A stretch of 64,000 nucleotides of DNA from Pseudomonas mandelii (GCF_900106065.1 NZ_LT629796.1:2330001-2394000); one strand, 5' to 3'. Numbered from the stretch's first letter, positions 8,385 to 17,220 are shown. Program-made: numbers and translations. Notes: generated by a model not told the origin, from the letters alone.

Positions 8385-9251
8385 TCATTGGGATGTGAGC
8401 AAAGGTGGGCGGCGCAGCAAACCGTGCACCGGACCGAACACCACGGACAGCGCATACAAACCGCCCGCCACCAGTACGATCGCCGGGCCGCTGGGCAGCG
8501 AGTAATAGAACGACAGCAATAAGCCGAGCCATACCGAGAGGCAGCCGAGCAGGGCGGCAATCGCTATCAACATGGGTAAACGGCGACTCCAGAACCGCGA
8601 CGCGGCGGCCGGCAACATCATTAAACCGACCACCATCAAGGCACCGATGGCCTGGAAGCCGATCACCAGGTTCAGTACCACCAGGGTCAGGAATACGCCG
8701 TGAGCCAGCGGGCCAAGACGGCTGACGGTTTGCAGGAAAAGCGGGTCGAGGGTGTCCAGCAGCAAGGGTCGGTAGATCAGCGCCATGGCGATCAGGCTGA
8801 ACCCGGAGACCCACAGCATGCCGGTCAGCGTCGGCCCATCGACCGCCAGCGCGGAGCCGAACAGCAGGTGAAGCAGGTCCAGGCGTTTGCCGGCAATGCC
8901 GAGGATCAGCACGCCGCTGGCAAGGGAAATCGGATAGATCGCAGCGAGGCTCGCGTCTTCGCGCAACCCCGTTCGGCGGGTGATCCATGCGGCGAGTCCG
9001 GCCATGCTCAGGCCTGCACCAAGTCCGCCAATGGTCAGTGCCGGGAGGCTCAAGCCGGCGAACCAGAAACCGAGCGCTGCACCCGGCAGGATGCCGTGGG
9101 CCACCGCGTCGCCGATCAGGCTCATCCGGCGAAGGATCAGAAACACGCCCAACGGCGCGGTGCTGCAAGCCAAGACCAATCCGCCCAAGAGTGCACGGCG
9201 CATGAATACAAACTCGTGGAACGGTTGCCAAAGCTGAGCGGCCGCGAGCAT
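8385..9251 (-). CDS. znuB: Metal ABC transporter permease (ABC-3 family)
   Basis: The 288-residue integral membrane protein has about eight hydrophobic segments and the family sequence LRRMSLIGDAVAHGILPG near residues 40-58, the usual ABC-3 permease signature. It forms the inner-membrane channel for the metal brought by the binding protein at 7498. Its ATG overlaps the znuC stop by one base (TGATG), so the two are translated together. Specificity, Zn or Mn, is set by the binding protein and is inferred from context. Confidence 0.92.
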   Translation of the reverse strand: MLAAAQLWQPFHEFVFMRRALLGGLVLACSTAPLGVFLILRRMSLIGDAVAHGILPGAALGFWFAGLSLPALTIGGLGAGLSMAGLAAWITRRTGLREDASLAAIYPISLASGVLILGIAGKRLDLLHLLFGSALAVDGPTLTGMLWVSGFSLIAMALIYRPLLLDTLDPLFLQTVSRLGPLAHGVFLTLVVLNLVIGFQAIGALMVVGLMMLPAAASRFWSRRLPMLIAIAALLGCLSVWLGLLLSFYYSLPSGPAIVLVAGGLYALSVVFGPVHGLLRRPPLLTSQ

Positions 9252-9919
9252 CAGGCCACCTGCACTTGCTGTGGTTGGCGGATCAGTTCGGTACTGGGTC
9301 CGAGGATGCAGCCGCTGCTTTTGATCAGCAGGCTTTGAGGAATGTGTTGGCGAACGGCGGCGAGGTCATGACACACGACCACCAGGGTTCGACCTTCGGC
9401 GTGCCAGTTATGAAGGTGTTTCCAGAGCAGCGACTGGCCCAGCTCATCGAGCGCGGCGTGGGGTTCATCGAGTAACAGCAAAGGCGCTTCGGCAAGACTC
9501 AAGCGAGCGAGAAGGGCGCGCTGCAATTCGCCGCCGGAAAGGGCCATCAACGGGCGCTGTTCCAATCCCGTCAGGCACCAGTCTTCCAGCACGGCTTTGA
9601 TACGTTGGTGGCGTATCTCTGGCGATTGCTTGCTGCCCCAGAAACCAGCGGCTACCAACTCCTGAAGGCTGATGGGGAATTGCCTGTCCAGGTGTTGCTG
9701 TTGAGGTAGGAAGGAAAGCGAGCCCTTGCGTGGAATAGCGAGGCTGACTTTTCCGGCCAAGGGTTTTTGCAGCCCCGCGATGACTTTCAGCAGACTGCTT
9801 TTACCCGAGCCATTGGCGCCGATCACGGCAGTCAGACTGCCTTCGGGCAATTCAAAATCCACAGGGGGCGTAAGCGGTTGACCGGGCGCCCCCCAGCGCA
9901 ATGCCTGACAACGGATCAT
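9251..9919 (-). CDS. znuC: Metal ABC transporter ATP-binding protein
   Basis: The 222-residue ATPase shows Walker A GANGSGKSS, the ABC signature LSGGELQRALLARL, Walker B LLLLDEP and the switch His in VVVCHD. It powers the ZnuB-like permease. The ATG at 9919 overlaps the folE2 stop as ATGA and is preferred; a second ATG six codons upstream, inside folE2, is also in frame. Gene order is folE2-znuC-znuB-znuA without a zur gene, so this is probably a second importer set in addition to a zur-linked one elsewhere. Confidence 0.93.
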   Translation of the reverse strand: MIRCQALRWGAPGQPLTPPVDFELPEGSLTAVIGANGSGKSSLLKVIAGLQKPLAGKVSLAIPRKGSLSFLPQQQHLDRQFPISLQELVAAGFWGSKQSPEIRHQRIKAVLEDWCLTGLEQRPLMALSGGELQRALLARLSLAEAPLLLLDEPHAALDELGQSLLWKHLHNWHAEGRTLVVVCHDLAAVRQHIPQSLLIKSSGCILGPSTELIRQPQQVQVA

Positions 9920-10812
9920 GCGGTTACCCAGTTCCATCGGCTTTCGGCAACGGCATCGTGGGCATGAAGGCTTTCGGCGTGGACGACGCGTATGTGGAAA
10001 GCGTTGATACCGGGAGAGCGTTTCAAGGCCAGATTCAATCGGCGAGCGGCGTCCTCGCAGAACATCAGGTTTTGCCCATTGGCCAAGGCGAAGGCTTGTT
10101 CATCGGCACGCTTCACCGCGGTTTGTACGGCGGTGCCGAGTGCCGCTTCGGCGTCATTGATGAGTGCAATCAGCGGCAGGTCATCCAGGTAGTCGTCCAG
10201 CCGCAGCTGTAAACGTGCGTTGCTGCGTTGGCTGTGCGGTGTCGCAACGATGCCTTTGGTAGAACCAAGCCACGCTAATACATCAGCGTGTTGCAGCGAC
10301 TTGTTGGCGAAGTCGTCGACGAATTGTTGCTGAATCAACTGCCGGGCAAGTGCGGCTGAACACGGACAGGTCGAGGAGTATGGAACATCGATTTTTAGTT
10401 CCACGTGGAACATCGCGTTTTTCAAACGCGCTTCGATGCTCACTGGATAGGTTTTCCAGCCGGCCAGCGGACTGATCAACGCCGGCCTTTTGAGCAGTAA
10501 ATCCGCATCAATTTTTAAGTAAGCGCCGTGGGACAGCCCTTCATGACTGTCGAGAAAACGTTGAAGAGCTCGCCGCAATAGGGCGGGCGTCAGGTTTTCC
10601 TGCTCAAGTGCTTCCAGCGCTAAATACAGCCGGGACATGTGAATACCGCGCGCTTCTCCATCATCGAGGCTCACGCCGGCGTCCACCTTTGCGCTAAGCC
10701 GTTGGCCATCGAACAACACAGGAAGAGCGATGCCGCACATGCCCACCCAGTCGAGTGGCAGGGCTTGGCGTGAAGCCTGCGCGGCGATATCCGGCAGAGT
10801 CAGCGCATTCAT
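9916..10812 (-). CDS. folE2: GTP cyclohydrolase IB (FolE2)
   Basis: The 298-residue enzyme catalyses the first step of folate/pterin synthesis, GTP to 7,8-dihydroneopterin triphosphate. The family active-site segment SSTCPCS is at residues 146-152, with the key Cys at 149, and HVELKIDVPYS precedes it. FolE2 enzymes can use metals other than zinc, unlike the zinc-dependent FolE, and are known Zur-regulated substitutes. It is the first gene of the leftward operon, starting 31 bp from a Zur-box-like palindrome that it shares with the divergent amidase gene. Confidence 0.95.
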   Translation of the reverse strand: MNALTLPDIAAQASRQALPLDWVGMCGIALPVLFDGQRLSAKVDAGVSLDDGEARGIHMSRLYLALEALEQENLTPALLRRALQRFLDSHEGLSHGAYLKIDADLLLKRPALISPLAGWKTYPVSIEARLKNAMFHVELKIDVPYSSTCPCSAALARQLIQQQFVDDFANKSLQHADVLAWLGSTKGIVATPHSQRSNARLQLRLDDYLDDLPLIALINDAEAALGTAVQTAVKRADEQAFALANGQNLMFCEDAARRLNLALKRSPGINAFHIRVVHAESLHAHDAVAESRWNWVTA

Positions 10813-10843
10813 GAGCAGGTCCGTCGTAGGAGTGGGGTTCCAT

Positions 10844-10860
10844 ATGTTATGTTATTACAT
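10844..10860. promoter_or_regulatory. Zur-box-like palindrome between folE2 and the amidase gene
   Basis: ATGTTATGTTATTACAT matches the gammaproteobacterial Zur pattern TGTTATA-N-TATAACA at 12 of 14 arm positions. It lies between two divergent genes, folE2 (start 10812) and the amidase (start 10872 or 10899), and could repress both when zinc is plentiful. It is very close to the amidase start, as expected for an operator overlapping the promoter. Confidence 0.75.
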
Positions 10861-10898
10861 TGAAATCGACCATGCCTTTTTCACGAGCGGCTTCCAAC

Positions 10899-12095
10899 AT
10901 GCACCGACGTCACTTGCTCAACTGGATGCTGGCCTGCGCGGCCTTCGCGTTGCCCTTTGGTGTTTCGGCTACGCAGATTCGCAACGCGCGGCTCTGGCGA
11001 TCGGATGACAAGCTGCGTCTGGTGTTCGATTTGAGCGGGCCGGTGCAGTACAAAACCTTCTCGCTAAGCACTCCCGAGCGGCTGATTGTTGACCTGCGTG
11101 GTGCCAGCCTCAGCGGTGACTTCAGCCAACTGGCGCTTGGCAATACGGTCATTCGTTCGATCCGGTCCGGGCGTTTTGGTCAGGGCGATACGCGGATCGT
11201 CCTCGACCTCAGCGGCCCGGTTCAGCTCAACAGCTTTCTGCTGCCGCCGCAGGATGGCCAAGGCGACCGGCTGGTCCTCGATCTGAAGCCATCAGCGCCG
11301 CTCAACATCGTCGAGGCGACCCAGGCGAGGGTCGACAAGGCTCACCCCAGGCGCGACGTCATCGTGGTGGTCGACCCCGGTCACGGCGGCAAAGACCCCG
11401 GTGCAGTGGGCGCCAAAGGGGAGCGAGAGAAAGACGTCGTCCTGTCCATCGCCCAGCTATTGGCCAAGCGGTTGAAACGCGAGAAGGGCTTCGACGTGAA
11501 GCTGGTGCGAAACGACGACTTCTTCGTTCCGCTGCGTAAACGTGTCGAGATTGCCCGCAAGCACAACGCCGATATCTTCATCTCGGTGCATGCGGACGCG
11601 GCGCCGCGTCTCACCGCTTCAGGCGCGTCGGTGTATTGCTTGTCGGAGGGCGGCGCCACCTCGGCCACGGCGCGTTTCATGGCGCAGCGGGAGAACGGCG
11701 CGGACTTGTTGGGCGCCACCAGTCTGCTCAATCTCAAGGACAAGGACCCAATGCTCGCCGGGGTGATTCTCGACATGTCGATGAATGCCACTATCGCCGC
11801 GAGCTTGCAGCTGGGCAGCACCGTGCTCGGCAGTCTGGCGGCCATCACCTCGCTGCATCAGAAGCGTGTGGAACAAGCGGGATTCGCGGTGCTGAAGTCG
11901 CCGGACGTGCCATCGATCCTGGTGGAAACCGGCTTCATTTCCAACGCTCGCGATAGTCAGCGACTGGTAACCGCCCGCCATCAGCAGGCTGTGGCTGATG
12001 GATTATTCGAAGGATTGCAGCGCTATTTTCAGAAGAACCCGCCGCTCGACAGCTACATCGCCTGGCAACAGCAACAGAAAAAAGCGCAGGCCTAG
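10899..12095 (+). CDS. N-acetylmuramoyl-L-alanine amidase (AmiC type, AMIN + Amidase_3)
   Basis: A zinc amidase that cuts the amide bond between MurNAc and the stem peptide during cell separation. The 398-residue product has an N-terminal export signal with a twin arginine (HRRHLLNW), possibly Tat-dependent, an AMIN domain (about 28-130) and an Amidase_3 domain. Zinc ligands are H162 (DPGHGGKDPG), E177 and H231 (SVHADA), with the catalytic Glu in LVETGF. The start at 10899 places the signal peptide at the N-terminus; an in-frame ATG at 10872 lies only 12 bp from the Zur-box-like site. Such amidases are part of known Pseudomonas Zur regulons, presumably to keep division going when zinc is short. 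Confidence 0.9.
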   Translation: MHRRHLLNWMLACAAFALPFGVSATQIRNARLWRSDDKLRLVFDLSGPVQYKTFSLSTPERLIVDLRGASLSGDFSQLALGNTVIRSIRSGRFGQGDTRIVLDLSGPVQLNSFLLPPQDGQGDRLVLDLKPSAPLNIVEATQARVDKAHPRRDVIVVVDPGHGGKDPGAVGAKGEREKDVVLSIAQLLAKRLKREKGFDVKLVRNDDFFVPLRKRVEIARKHNADIFISVHADAAPRLTASGASVYCLSEGGATSATARFMAQRENGADLLGATSLLNLKDKDPMLAGVILDMSMNATIAASLQLGSTVLGSLAAITSLHQKRVEQAGFAVLKSPDVPSILVETGFISNARDSQRLVTARHQQAVADGLFEGLQRYFQKNPPLDSYIAWQQQQKKAQA

Positions 12096-12469
12096 CAGCC
12101 GCTGATCCTGCTACAGGTGAACCTGGCGCTACTGCCGCCCGAGCTGGAGAAACGGTTGATCGTAGTCCAGCCGACTCGCCGGTTGTAACCGACCCAGGCT
12201 TCGCCGTCGGAGGCGATGCCGGTGAAAAACGTGAGCTGACCGTAACGGCTGTTGGTCTGCGCCCAATAGCGTTTGCCTACCCTTTCGAAACCGCGCAAGT
12301 AGATCGTGCTGCCAACGGTGTTGACGCTATAGGCATTGCCATTGGCATCCACGCAGGCGAGCAGATTGGCGCTTCGGGTGCATGTGGCCAGGTTCGGGAT
12401 CTGAGCCCGGGCGTCTATGGCGAGCAACAGCGAAAAGGTAACCAGCGCTGATTTCAGGGCAATGCGCAT
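12092..12469 (-). CDS. Small secreted Cys-containing protein of unknown function
   Basis: A 125-residue protein with a signal peptide (residues 1-22, ending DARA). The mature part has four Cys (ATCTR, LACVD, FTCSR, near-terminal GC) and is rich in Gly, Ser, Asn and aromatic residues, suggesting a disulfide-stabilised periplasmic or extracellular beta structure. I do not recognise the family. The ATG at 12469 is chosen because it begins the signal peptide. It is divergent from zigA across the perfect Zur box at 12549, so zinc control is likely. Its 3' end overlaps the end of the amidase gene. Confidence 0.7.
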   Translation of the reverse strand: MRIALKSALVTFSLLLAIDARAQIPNLATCTRSANLLACVDANGNAYSVNTVGSTIYLRGFERVGKRYWAQTNSRYGQLTFFTGIASDGEAWVGYNRRVGWTTINRFSSSGGSSARFTCSRISGC

Positions 12470-12548
12470 GGGAATTCTCACGGCGTGGGCGGGTTTCAGC
12501 ATCGTACCCTTTATCGTGAAGGACAAGAGCAGACTGGCTTGATTGCAT

Positions 12549-12563
12549 TGTTATACTATAACA
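12549..12563. promoter_or_regulatory. Zur box, perfect 7-1-7 palindrome
   Basis: TGTTATACTATAACA is an exact inverted repeat (TGTTATA / TATAACA, one central base), matching the Zur consensus of gammaproteobacteria. It lies 50 bp before zigA and 80 bp before the divergent secreted-protein gene, so it can serve both. It is the strongest regulatory site in the island. Confidence 0.88.
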
Positions 12564-12612
12564 TTGAAATCAGCCCGACACTGCGATCGGGCATCTCTGT
12601 GAGGAAATCCTG

Positions 12613-13821
12613 ATGCCCAATCGTCTCCCCGTGACCGTCCTGTCCGGCTTTCTCGGCGCCGGTAAAAGCACGCTGCTCAATTACGTGTTGCGTAATCGCG
12701 AGAACCTGCGAGTCGCGGTAATCGTCAACGATATGAGCGAGATCAACATCGATGGCAGCGAAGTCCAGCGCGATGTCAGCCTGAATCGTGCCGAAGAAAA
12801 ACTCGTGGAGATGAGCAATGGCTGCATTTGCTGCACCTTGCGCGAAGACCTGCTCGAAGAAGTCAGCAAGCTCGCCAGGGAGGGGCGTTTCGATTACCTG
12901 TTGATCGAATCCACCGGTATCTCCGAGCCATTGCCCGTGGCCGAAACGTTCACTTTTCGGGATGAAGAGGGGCAGAGCCTGGCCGACATCGCGCGGCTCG
13001 ACACCATGGTCACGGTGGTCGATGGCATGAACTTCCTGCTCGACTATCAGGCGGCCGAAAGCCTCGCTTCCCGTGGTGAAACATTGGGCGAGGAGGACGA
13101 GCGCTCGATCACCGACCTGCTGATCGAGCAGATCGAATTCGCCGACGTGATCCTCATCAGCAAGATCGATTTGATCAGTCGCCACGAACGTGAGGAGCTG
13201 ATCGCGATTCTTGAACGCCTCAACGCTCAGGCGCACATCATCCCGATGGTCATGGGTGAAGTCCCCCTGAAGGAAATCCTCAACACCGGGCGTTTCGACT
13301 TTGAAAAGGCGGCTCAAGCGCCAGGCTGGCTGCAGGAGTTACGCGGCGAACACGTGGCGGAAACCGAGGAGTACGGCATCGCCTCGACGGCTTACCGAGC
13401 TCGCCGACCGTTTCATCCGCAACGTTTTTTCAGCTTCATCGATCGACCGTGGGTGAACGGCAAACTGTTGCGCTCCAAAGGCTTTTTCTGGCTGGCCAGC
13501 AAGCATATGGACGCGGGTAGCTGGTCCCAGGCCGGTGGCTTGATGCGCCATGGTTTCGCCGGGCGCTGGTGGCGCTTCGTGCCGAAAACCCAGTGGCCGC
13601 AGGACGAAGAAAGCACGGCCGGGATCATGGAAAACTGGACGGCAGCCACCGGCGATTGCCGTCAGGAGTTGGTGTTTATCGGTCAGAACATCGACTTTGC
13701 GCAACTCACCGCCGAACTCGACAATTGCCTGCTGAGCGATGATGAAATGGCCTTGGGTATCGAAGGCTGGCGTTTGCTGTCAGATCCGTTCGGCCCTTGG
13801 GACGAAGAGGTTGCCGCCTGA
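12613..13821 (+). CDS. zigA: Zinc-regulated COG0523 GTPase metallochaperone
   Basis: The 402-residue G3E GTPase has Walker [10 protein letters not shown] (12-20), the family metal site CICC (C71, C73, C74), the switch sequence ESTGISEP and the base-recognition SKID. A C-terminal CobW_C domain follows, including [13 protein letters not shown]0523 proteins linked to Zur are thought to hand scarce zinc to client enzymes in the cytoplasm. It follows a perfect Zur box and its stop overlaps the DUF1826 start (TGATG), so they are co-translated. Client proteins cannot be read from sequence. Confidence 0.92.
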   Translation: MPNRLPVTVLSGFLGAGKSTLLNYVLRNRENLRVAVIVNDMSEINIDGSEVQRDVSLNRAEEKLVEMSNGCICCTLREDLLEEVSKLAREGRFDYLLIESTGISEPLPVAETFTFRDEEGQSLADIARLDTMVTVVDGMNFLLDYQAAESLASRGETLGEEDERSITDLLIEQIEFADVILISKIDLISRHEREELIAILERLNAQAHIIPMVMGEVPLKEILNTGRFDFEKAAQAPGWLQELRGEHVAETEEYGIASTAYRARRPFHPQRFFSFIDRPWVNGKLLRSKGFFWLASKHMDAGSWSQAGGLMRHGFAGRWWRFVPKTQWPQDEESTAGIMENWTAATGDCRQELVFIGQNIDFAQLTAELDNCLLSDDEMALGIEGWRLLSDPFGPWDEEVAA

Positions 13822-14471
13822 TGCTGGCGCCCAGTCTGAAGCTGCGGCCGGTCGTTCATCAGGTTCAAGGTGAAACGCCGCAAACCCTGACCCGAATTCT
13901 TGAAGACGGGGTAAATCTGGCGATCTGGCAGCGCCAGCTCCCGGCGCACATCAGTGATTTCGGGTGCTTGTTGCTGTCCCTGAACGAGCCATTGGCCGAG
14001 TCGCGGGTCCTGGAGTTACCCAACGAAGACACCGAGCCCGATCTGCATGAATTGGCATCCGGTTTCCGCGATCTCGAAGGCTATGCCGGTTTCATTGCCG
14101 ACGTGTCCTGGCTGGTCAGCGCATTCGCTTGTCTGTTGGGCGCCAAGCGCATCGGCCTGCGCGTGCGCGTTCTGGACAAGGCCATGTGCCCGCGTTTTCA
14201 CGTCGATCATGTGCCGGTGCGGTTAATCACGACGTATTCCGGAGCGGGCAGTCAGTGGCTGAAAGAAGGGGTGATGGATCGCCGGCAACTGGGCCAGCCT
14301 GGTGCCGAGCCCACGCAGCATTCGCTGATCGAGCAGATCGTCAGCGGTGAAGTGGCACTGCTGAAAGGCGAGAAATGGCACGGCAACGAAGGATTCGGCC
14401 TGATCCACCGTTCGCCGCAACCCGCGTCGGGCGAACGCCGTTTGATCCTGACCCTGGATTGGCTGGCCTAA
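13821..14471 (+). CDS. DUF1826 family protein, Zur-operon partner of zigA
   Basis: The 216-residue cytoplasmic protein belongs to DUF1826, known to travel with zigA in zinc-starvation loci but without assigned activity. It contains CPRFHVDHVPVRL (H127, D129), SGAGSQWL and GLIHRSP (H196), then R206/R207. The HxD...H...R order and spacing resemble the iron and 2-oxoglutarate binding residues of Fe(II)/2OG oxygenases, which is my inference and not a known assignment. The start overlaps the zigA stop, and the 3' end overlaps by a few bases the 3' end of the secreted-protein gene on the other strand. Confidence 0.85.
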   Translation: MLAPSLKLRPVVHQVQGETPQTLTRILEDGVNLAIWQRQLPAHISDFGCLLLSLNEPLAESRVLELPNEDTEPDLHELASGFRDLEGYAGFIADVSWLVSAFACLLGAKRIGLRVRVLDKAMCPRFHVDHVPVRLITTYSGAGSQWLKEGVMDRRQLGQPGAEPTQHSLIEQIVSGEVALLKGEKWHGNEGFGLIHRSPQPASGERRLILTLDWLA

Positions 14472-14824
14472 GGCTTGAGCCAGTTGCCCTGGCTCTGGCC
14501 TTCGCAAAACGGTTTCAGATACGCCGCATCGGTGGCTACGCCGTAATAGTGAATATCCTGTCGGTAAGGCATATTGGCGACTTGGGCGTTGCTGCACACG
14601 CCGAACGCGCCCGTGGGACATTGGTCGACGTATTGCACGTCGACTTTCTGCCCGGGAAGGTTCGGCTGGCAGAATCCGTCGGCGAAGAGCTTTTGCGGGA
14701 TGTTGCGGTTCTGCTGGCAGACTTTCACGTCAAGTCGTTCGGCTGTGCTATGTACCACGCAAGCCTGGGCCAGCGCCTCACCGGAACAGAGCGCCAACAG
14801 CAACGACAATTCCATCAACCGCAT
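14468..14824 (-). CDS. Small secreted Cys-rich protein of unknown function
   Basis: The 118-residue product has a signal peptide (residues 1-20, ending ALA) and a mature part with six Cys (ACVV, KVCQQ, FCQPN, QCPTG, VCSN, FCEG), probably three disulfides in the periplasm. A strong ribosome binding site, GGAGG, precedes the ATG at 14824. The family is not recognised. It sits on the opposite strand inside the zigA-DUF1826-COG0523 unit, with only 27 bp to the start of the next rightward gene, so a rightward read-through transcript would be antisense to all of it. A zinc link is suggested by position only. Confidence 0.72.
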   Translation of the reverse strand: MRLMELSLLLALCSGEALAQACVVHSTAERLDVKVCQQNRNIPQKLFADGFCQPNLPGQKVDVQYVDQCPTGAFGVCSNAQVANMPYRQDIHYYGVATDAAYLKPFCEGQSQGNWLKP

Positions 14825-14851
14825 CCATTACCTCCTCAGAAAACATCGACC

Positions 14852-15817
14852 ATGTTGCAGAACATTCCCACTCACGTCATTGCCGGCCCATTGGGCGCGG
14901 GCAAGACCAGTTTGATCAAGCACCTGCTGGCGCAGCGGCCAGCGAGCGAGCGCTGGGCGGTGCTGATCAATGAGTTCGGCCAGATCGGCCTCGATGCCGC
15001 GCTGCTGACCCGGGACGCCGATGGTATCGCACTGGGGGAAGTGGCCGGGGGCTGTTTGTGTTGCGTGAACGGTGCGCCGTTTCAGATCGGCCTCGGGCGG
15101 TTGCTGCGCAAGGCGCGGCCGGATCGGCTGTTCATCGAGCCATCAGGGTTGGGCCACCCGGCGCAGTTGCTCAAGCAATTGAGTGAAGCGCCGTGGCAAG
15201 GCGTACTGGCGGTACAACCTTGTGTACTGGTTTTGGATGCCCAGGCGCTCGCCGCTGGCAAACCATTGCCCGAGGCGCAACAGGAGGCGTTGAGCAGTGC
15301 CGGTTTGTTGGTGCTGAACAAGGCGGAAGGTCTCGACGTCAATGATCGCCAGCGAATCGCCGCACAGCTGCCTGCTCGTCCTTTGTACTGGACGCAGCAA
15401 GCGCGCCTGCCGTTGAACGAATTACCGGGCCTTGGCGTTCAGGCGGAGGCGGGTGTGGATAACTTTATCGTGCCCAAGGGATTGGCGCAGATGCCGGCCA
15501 TATGGACCGATCCTGCGCTGCCGATTTGCTTGAGTCAGGCGCAGGACGGCGGCTGGAGCGTCGGTTGGCGGTGGCATCCGACTCAGACCTTCGATGCGGC
15601 TCGCGTTGGCCAGTGGCTTGAAAGCTTTGCCTGGCGACGGGCGAAGCTGGTTATCCACAGCGTCGACGGTTGGGTATCAGCGAATGCGCTGGATAACTCG
15701 CCGTTGGAATGGCAACAGAGCGAATGGCGCCAGGATTCGAGGATCGAATTGATTTTCGGTGAGCCGCAGGAAGTGGCTTCACTGCAAAAAGCGTTGGCCG
15801 ACTGTCGGACCGGTTAA
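14852..15817 (+). CDS. Second COG0523 (CobW-like) GTPase
   Basis: A 321-residue G3E GTPase, shorter than ZigA, with Walker A GPLGAGKTS (12-20), the CxCC motif GGCLCCVNG (C68, C70, C71), EPSGLGHP and NKAE as the guanine-specificity motif. The C-terminal domain is compact (GWRWHP). It is likely a metal chaperone or insertase of a different subgroup from ZigA. No Zur box is visible in the 27 bp before it, so it either belongs to the zigA transcript or has a promoter inside the antisense secreted gene. The frame is open far upstream, but the start at 14852 fits the conserved N-terminus. Confidence 0.88.
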   Translation: MLQNIPTHVIAGPLGAGKTSLIKHLLAQRPASERWAVLINEFGQIGLDAALLTRDADGIALGEVAGGCLCCVNGAPFQIGLGRLLRKARPDRLFIEPSGLGHPAQLLKQLSEAPWQGVLAVQPCVLVLDAQALAAGKPLPEAQQEALSSAGLLVLNKAEGLDVNDRQRIAAQLPARPLYWTQQARLPLNELPGLGVQAEAGVDNFIVPKGLAQMPAIWTDPALPICLSQAQDGGWSVGWRWHPTQTFDAARVGQWLESFAWRRAKLVIHSVDGWVSANALDNSPLEWQQSEWRQDSRIELIFGEPQEVASLQKALADCRTG

Positions 15818-16227
15818 GGACGCCACTTGGTGTGTTCTTGCCGCCACTGGCTCAGCTCGATCACCTCCGCGCGAGGCTTCTCCACGTCGACCACAGCAGG
15901 CGTGTCGTCGAACGGCATTGGGTAAGGCGCCAGTTCGATCTGCGCGCTGTGGGCGCCGAACTGGGTGATGGTGCCGTTGTGGCGGGTTTCGCCGGTCACG
16001 GTGAACTCGAAGTTATACACACGAGCCAGGCGCCGCCGGTCGTTGGCGTCTTTGATGAACGCGATCTTTTTCAGCGCCACGTTACCGTCCAGCAACTCGA
16101 TCCCGAGCTTGGTGCAATGCAGCTTGACCCTTTCCAGCGCGCGCTCGCGCAAGCCGTGGTTGTGCCACAGCCATGCGCCGCCAGTGGCGAGCAGCATCAG
16201 CACGAAGATATTTCCGAGGGTCAGCAT
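15814..16227 (-). CDS. DUF3301 family membrane-anchored protein
   Basis: A 137-residue protein with one N-terminal membrane helix (about residues 3-20) followed by a soluble domain with [17 protein letters not shown] and [17 protein letters not shown], features I associate with DUF3301. Function is unknown. ATG 16227 has GGAG about 10 bases upstream. Its stop overlaps the end of the second COG0523 gene; the orientation suggests it lies outside the zinc island. Confidence 0.75.
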   Translation of the reverse strand: MLTLGNIFVLMLLATGGAWLWHNHGLRERALERVKLHCTKLGIELLDGNVALKKIAFIKDANDRRRLARVYNFEFTVTGETRHNGTITQFGAHSAQIELAPYPMPFDDTPAVVDVEKPRAEVIELSQWRQEHTKWRP

Positions 16228-16345
16228 CAGCAAATTGCTCCAACAAGATAGTGCCAGCTTAACTGCGTCGCCGGTCTGTCGTACAGGCCGTGTTTCGTCG
16301 CATACTGCGCGGCTCGAATTTCAATCGTTTTACGGAACTCACCGC

Positions 16346-17218
16346 ATGAAACGTACGCCCCATCTGCTCGCCATCCAGTCCCACGTGGTGTTCGGCCACG
16401 CTGGCAACAGCGCCGCGGTTTTCCCGATGCAGCGGGTCGGGGTGAATGTCTGGCCACTCAACACCGTGCAGTTCTCCAACCACACGCAATACGGCCAGTG
16501 GACCGGTGAGGTGCTGGCACCGCACCAGATCCCCGATCTGGTTGAAGGGATCGCGGCGATTGGCGAGCTGGGCAATTGCGATGCGGTGCTGTCCGGGTAT
16601 CTCGGCAGTGCGGCTCAGGGCCGGGCGATCCTGACGGGTGTGGCGCGGATCAAGTCGATGAACCCCAAGGCGCTGTATTTGTGCGACCCGGTAATGGGCC
16701 ATCCGGAGAAGGGCTGCAGCGTGCCGGCCGAAGTCAGCGATTTCCTGCTGGAAGAGGCGGCTTCGGTGGCGGACTTCATGTGCCCGAACCAATTGGAGCT
16801 GGACAGCTTCTCGGGGCGCAAGCCGCAGTCGCTGTTCGATTGCCTGGCGATGGCACGCGCACTGCTGGCGCGCGGACCGAAGGCGGTGTTGGTCAAGCAT
16901 CTGGACTATCCCGGCAAGCCGGCGGATGGCTTCGAGATGTTGTTGGTAACGGCGGAAGGCAGCTGGCACCTGCGTCGTCCGTTGCTGGCGTTTCCGCGTC
17001 AGCCGGTGGGCGTTGGCGACCTGACGTCGGGGCTGTTCCTGGCGCGTGTGCTGTTAGGCGACAGCCTGTTGGCGGCCTTCGAGTTCACGGCGGCGGCGGT
17101 GCATGAAGTGCTGCTGGAAACCCAGGCGTGTGCCAGCTATGAGCTGGAGCTGGTGCGGGCGCAGGACCGGATTGCGCATCCGCGGGTGAAGTTCGAAGCG
17201 ACTGCCATCAGCCTTTAA
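16346..17218 (+). CDS. pdxY: Pyridoxal kinase PdxY
   Basis: The 290-residue ribokinase-fold enzyme phosphorylates pyridoxal in the B6 salvage pathway. Typical segments are [18 protein letters not shown] at the N-terminus, [11 protein letters not shown] in the middle and [15 protein letters not shown], whose GxGD holds the catalytic Asp, near the C-terminus. Length matches PdxY. The frame is open upstream, but homology to the family begins at the ATG at 16346. It is monocistronic and followed directly by a REP hairpin. Confidence 0.94.
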   Translation: MKRTPHLLAIQSHVVFGHAGNSAAVFPMQRVGVNVWPLNTVQFSNHTQYGQWTGEVLAPHQIPDLVEGIAAIGELGNCDAVLSGYLGSAAQGRAILTGVARIKSMNPKALYLCDPVMGHPEKGCSVPAEVSDFLLEEAASVADFMCPNQLELDSFSGRKPQSLFDCLAMARALLARGPKAVLVKHLDYPGKPADGFEMLLVTAEGSWHLRRPLLAFPRQPVGVGDLTSGLFLARVLLGDSLLAAFEFTAAAVHEVLLETQACASYELELVRAQDRIAHPRVKFEATAISL

Positions 17219-17220
17219 AA

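Noticed and set aside
8374..9231. N-terminal extension of the znuA frame across znuB
   Set aside because: The frame is open by chance; the signal peptide and ribosome site place the start at 8373, and znuB with clear motifs occupies this stretch in another frame.
14375..14851. N-terminal extension of the second COG0523 GTPase
   Set aside because: The conserved Walker A segment begins 11 residues after the ATG at 14852; upstream sequence is antisense to a secreted-protein gene.
15651..15659. Isolated exact DnaA box in the second COG0523 gene, with another in reverse at 15454 and one at 7440
   Set aside because: Single 9-mers of this kind are expected at low rate by chance and show no clustering; used only as background for the array at 42485.
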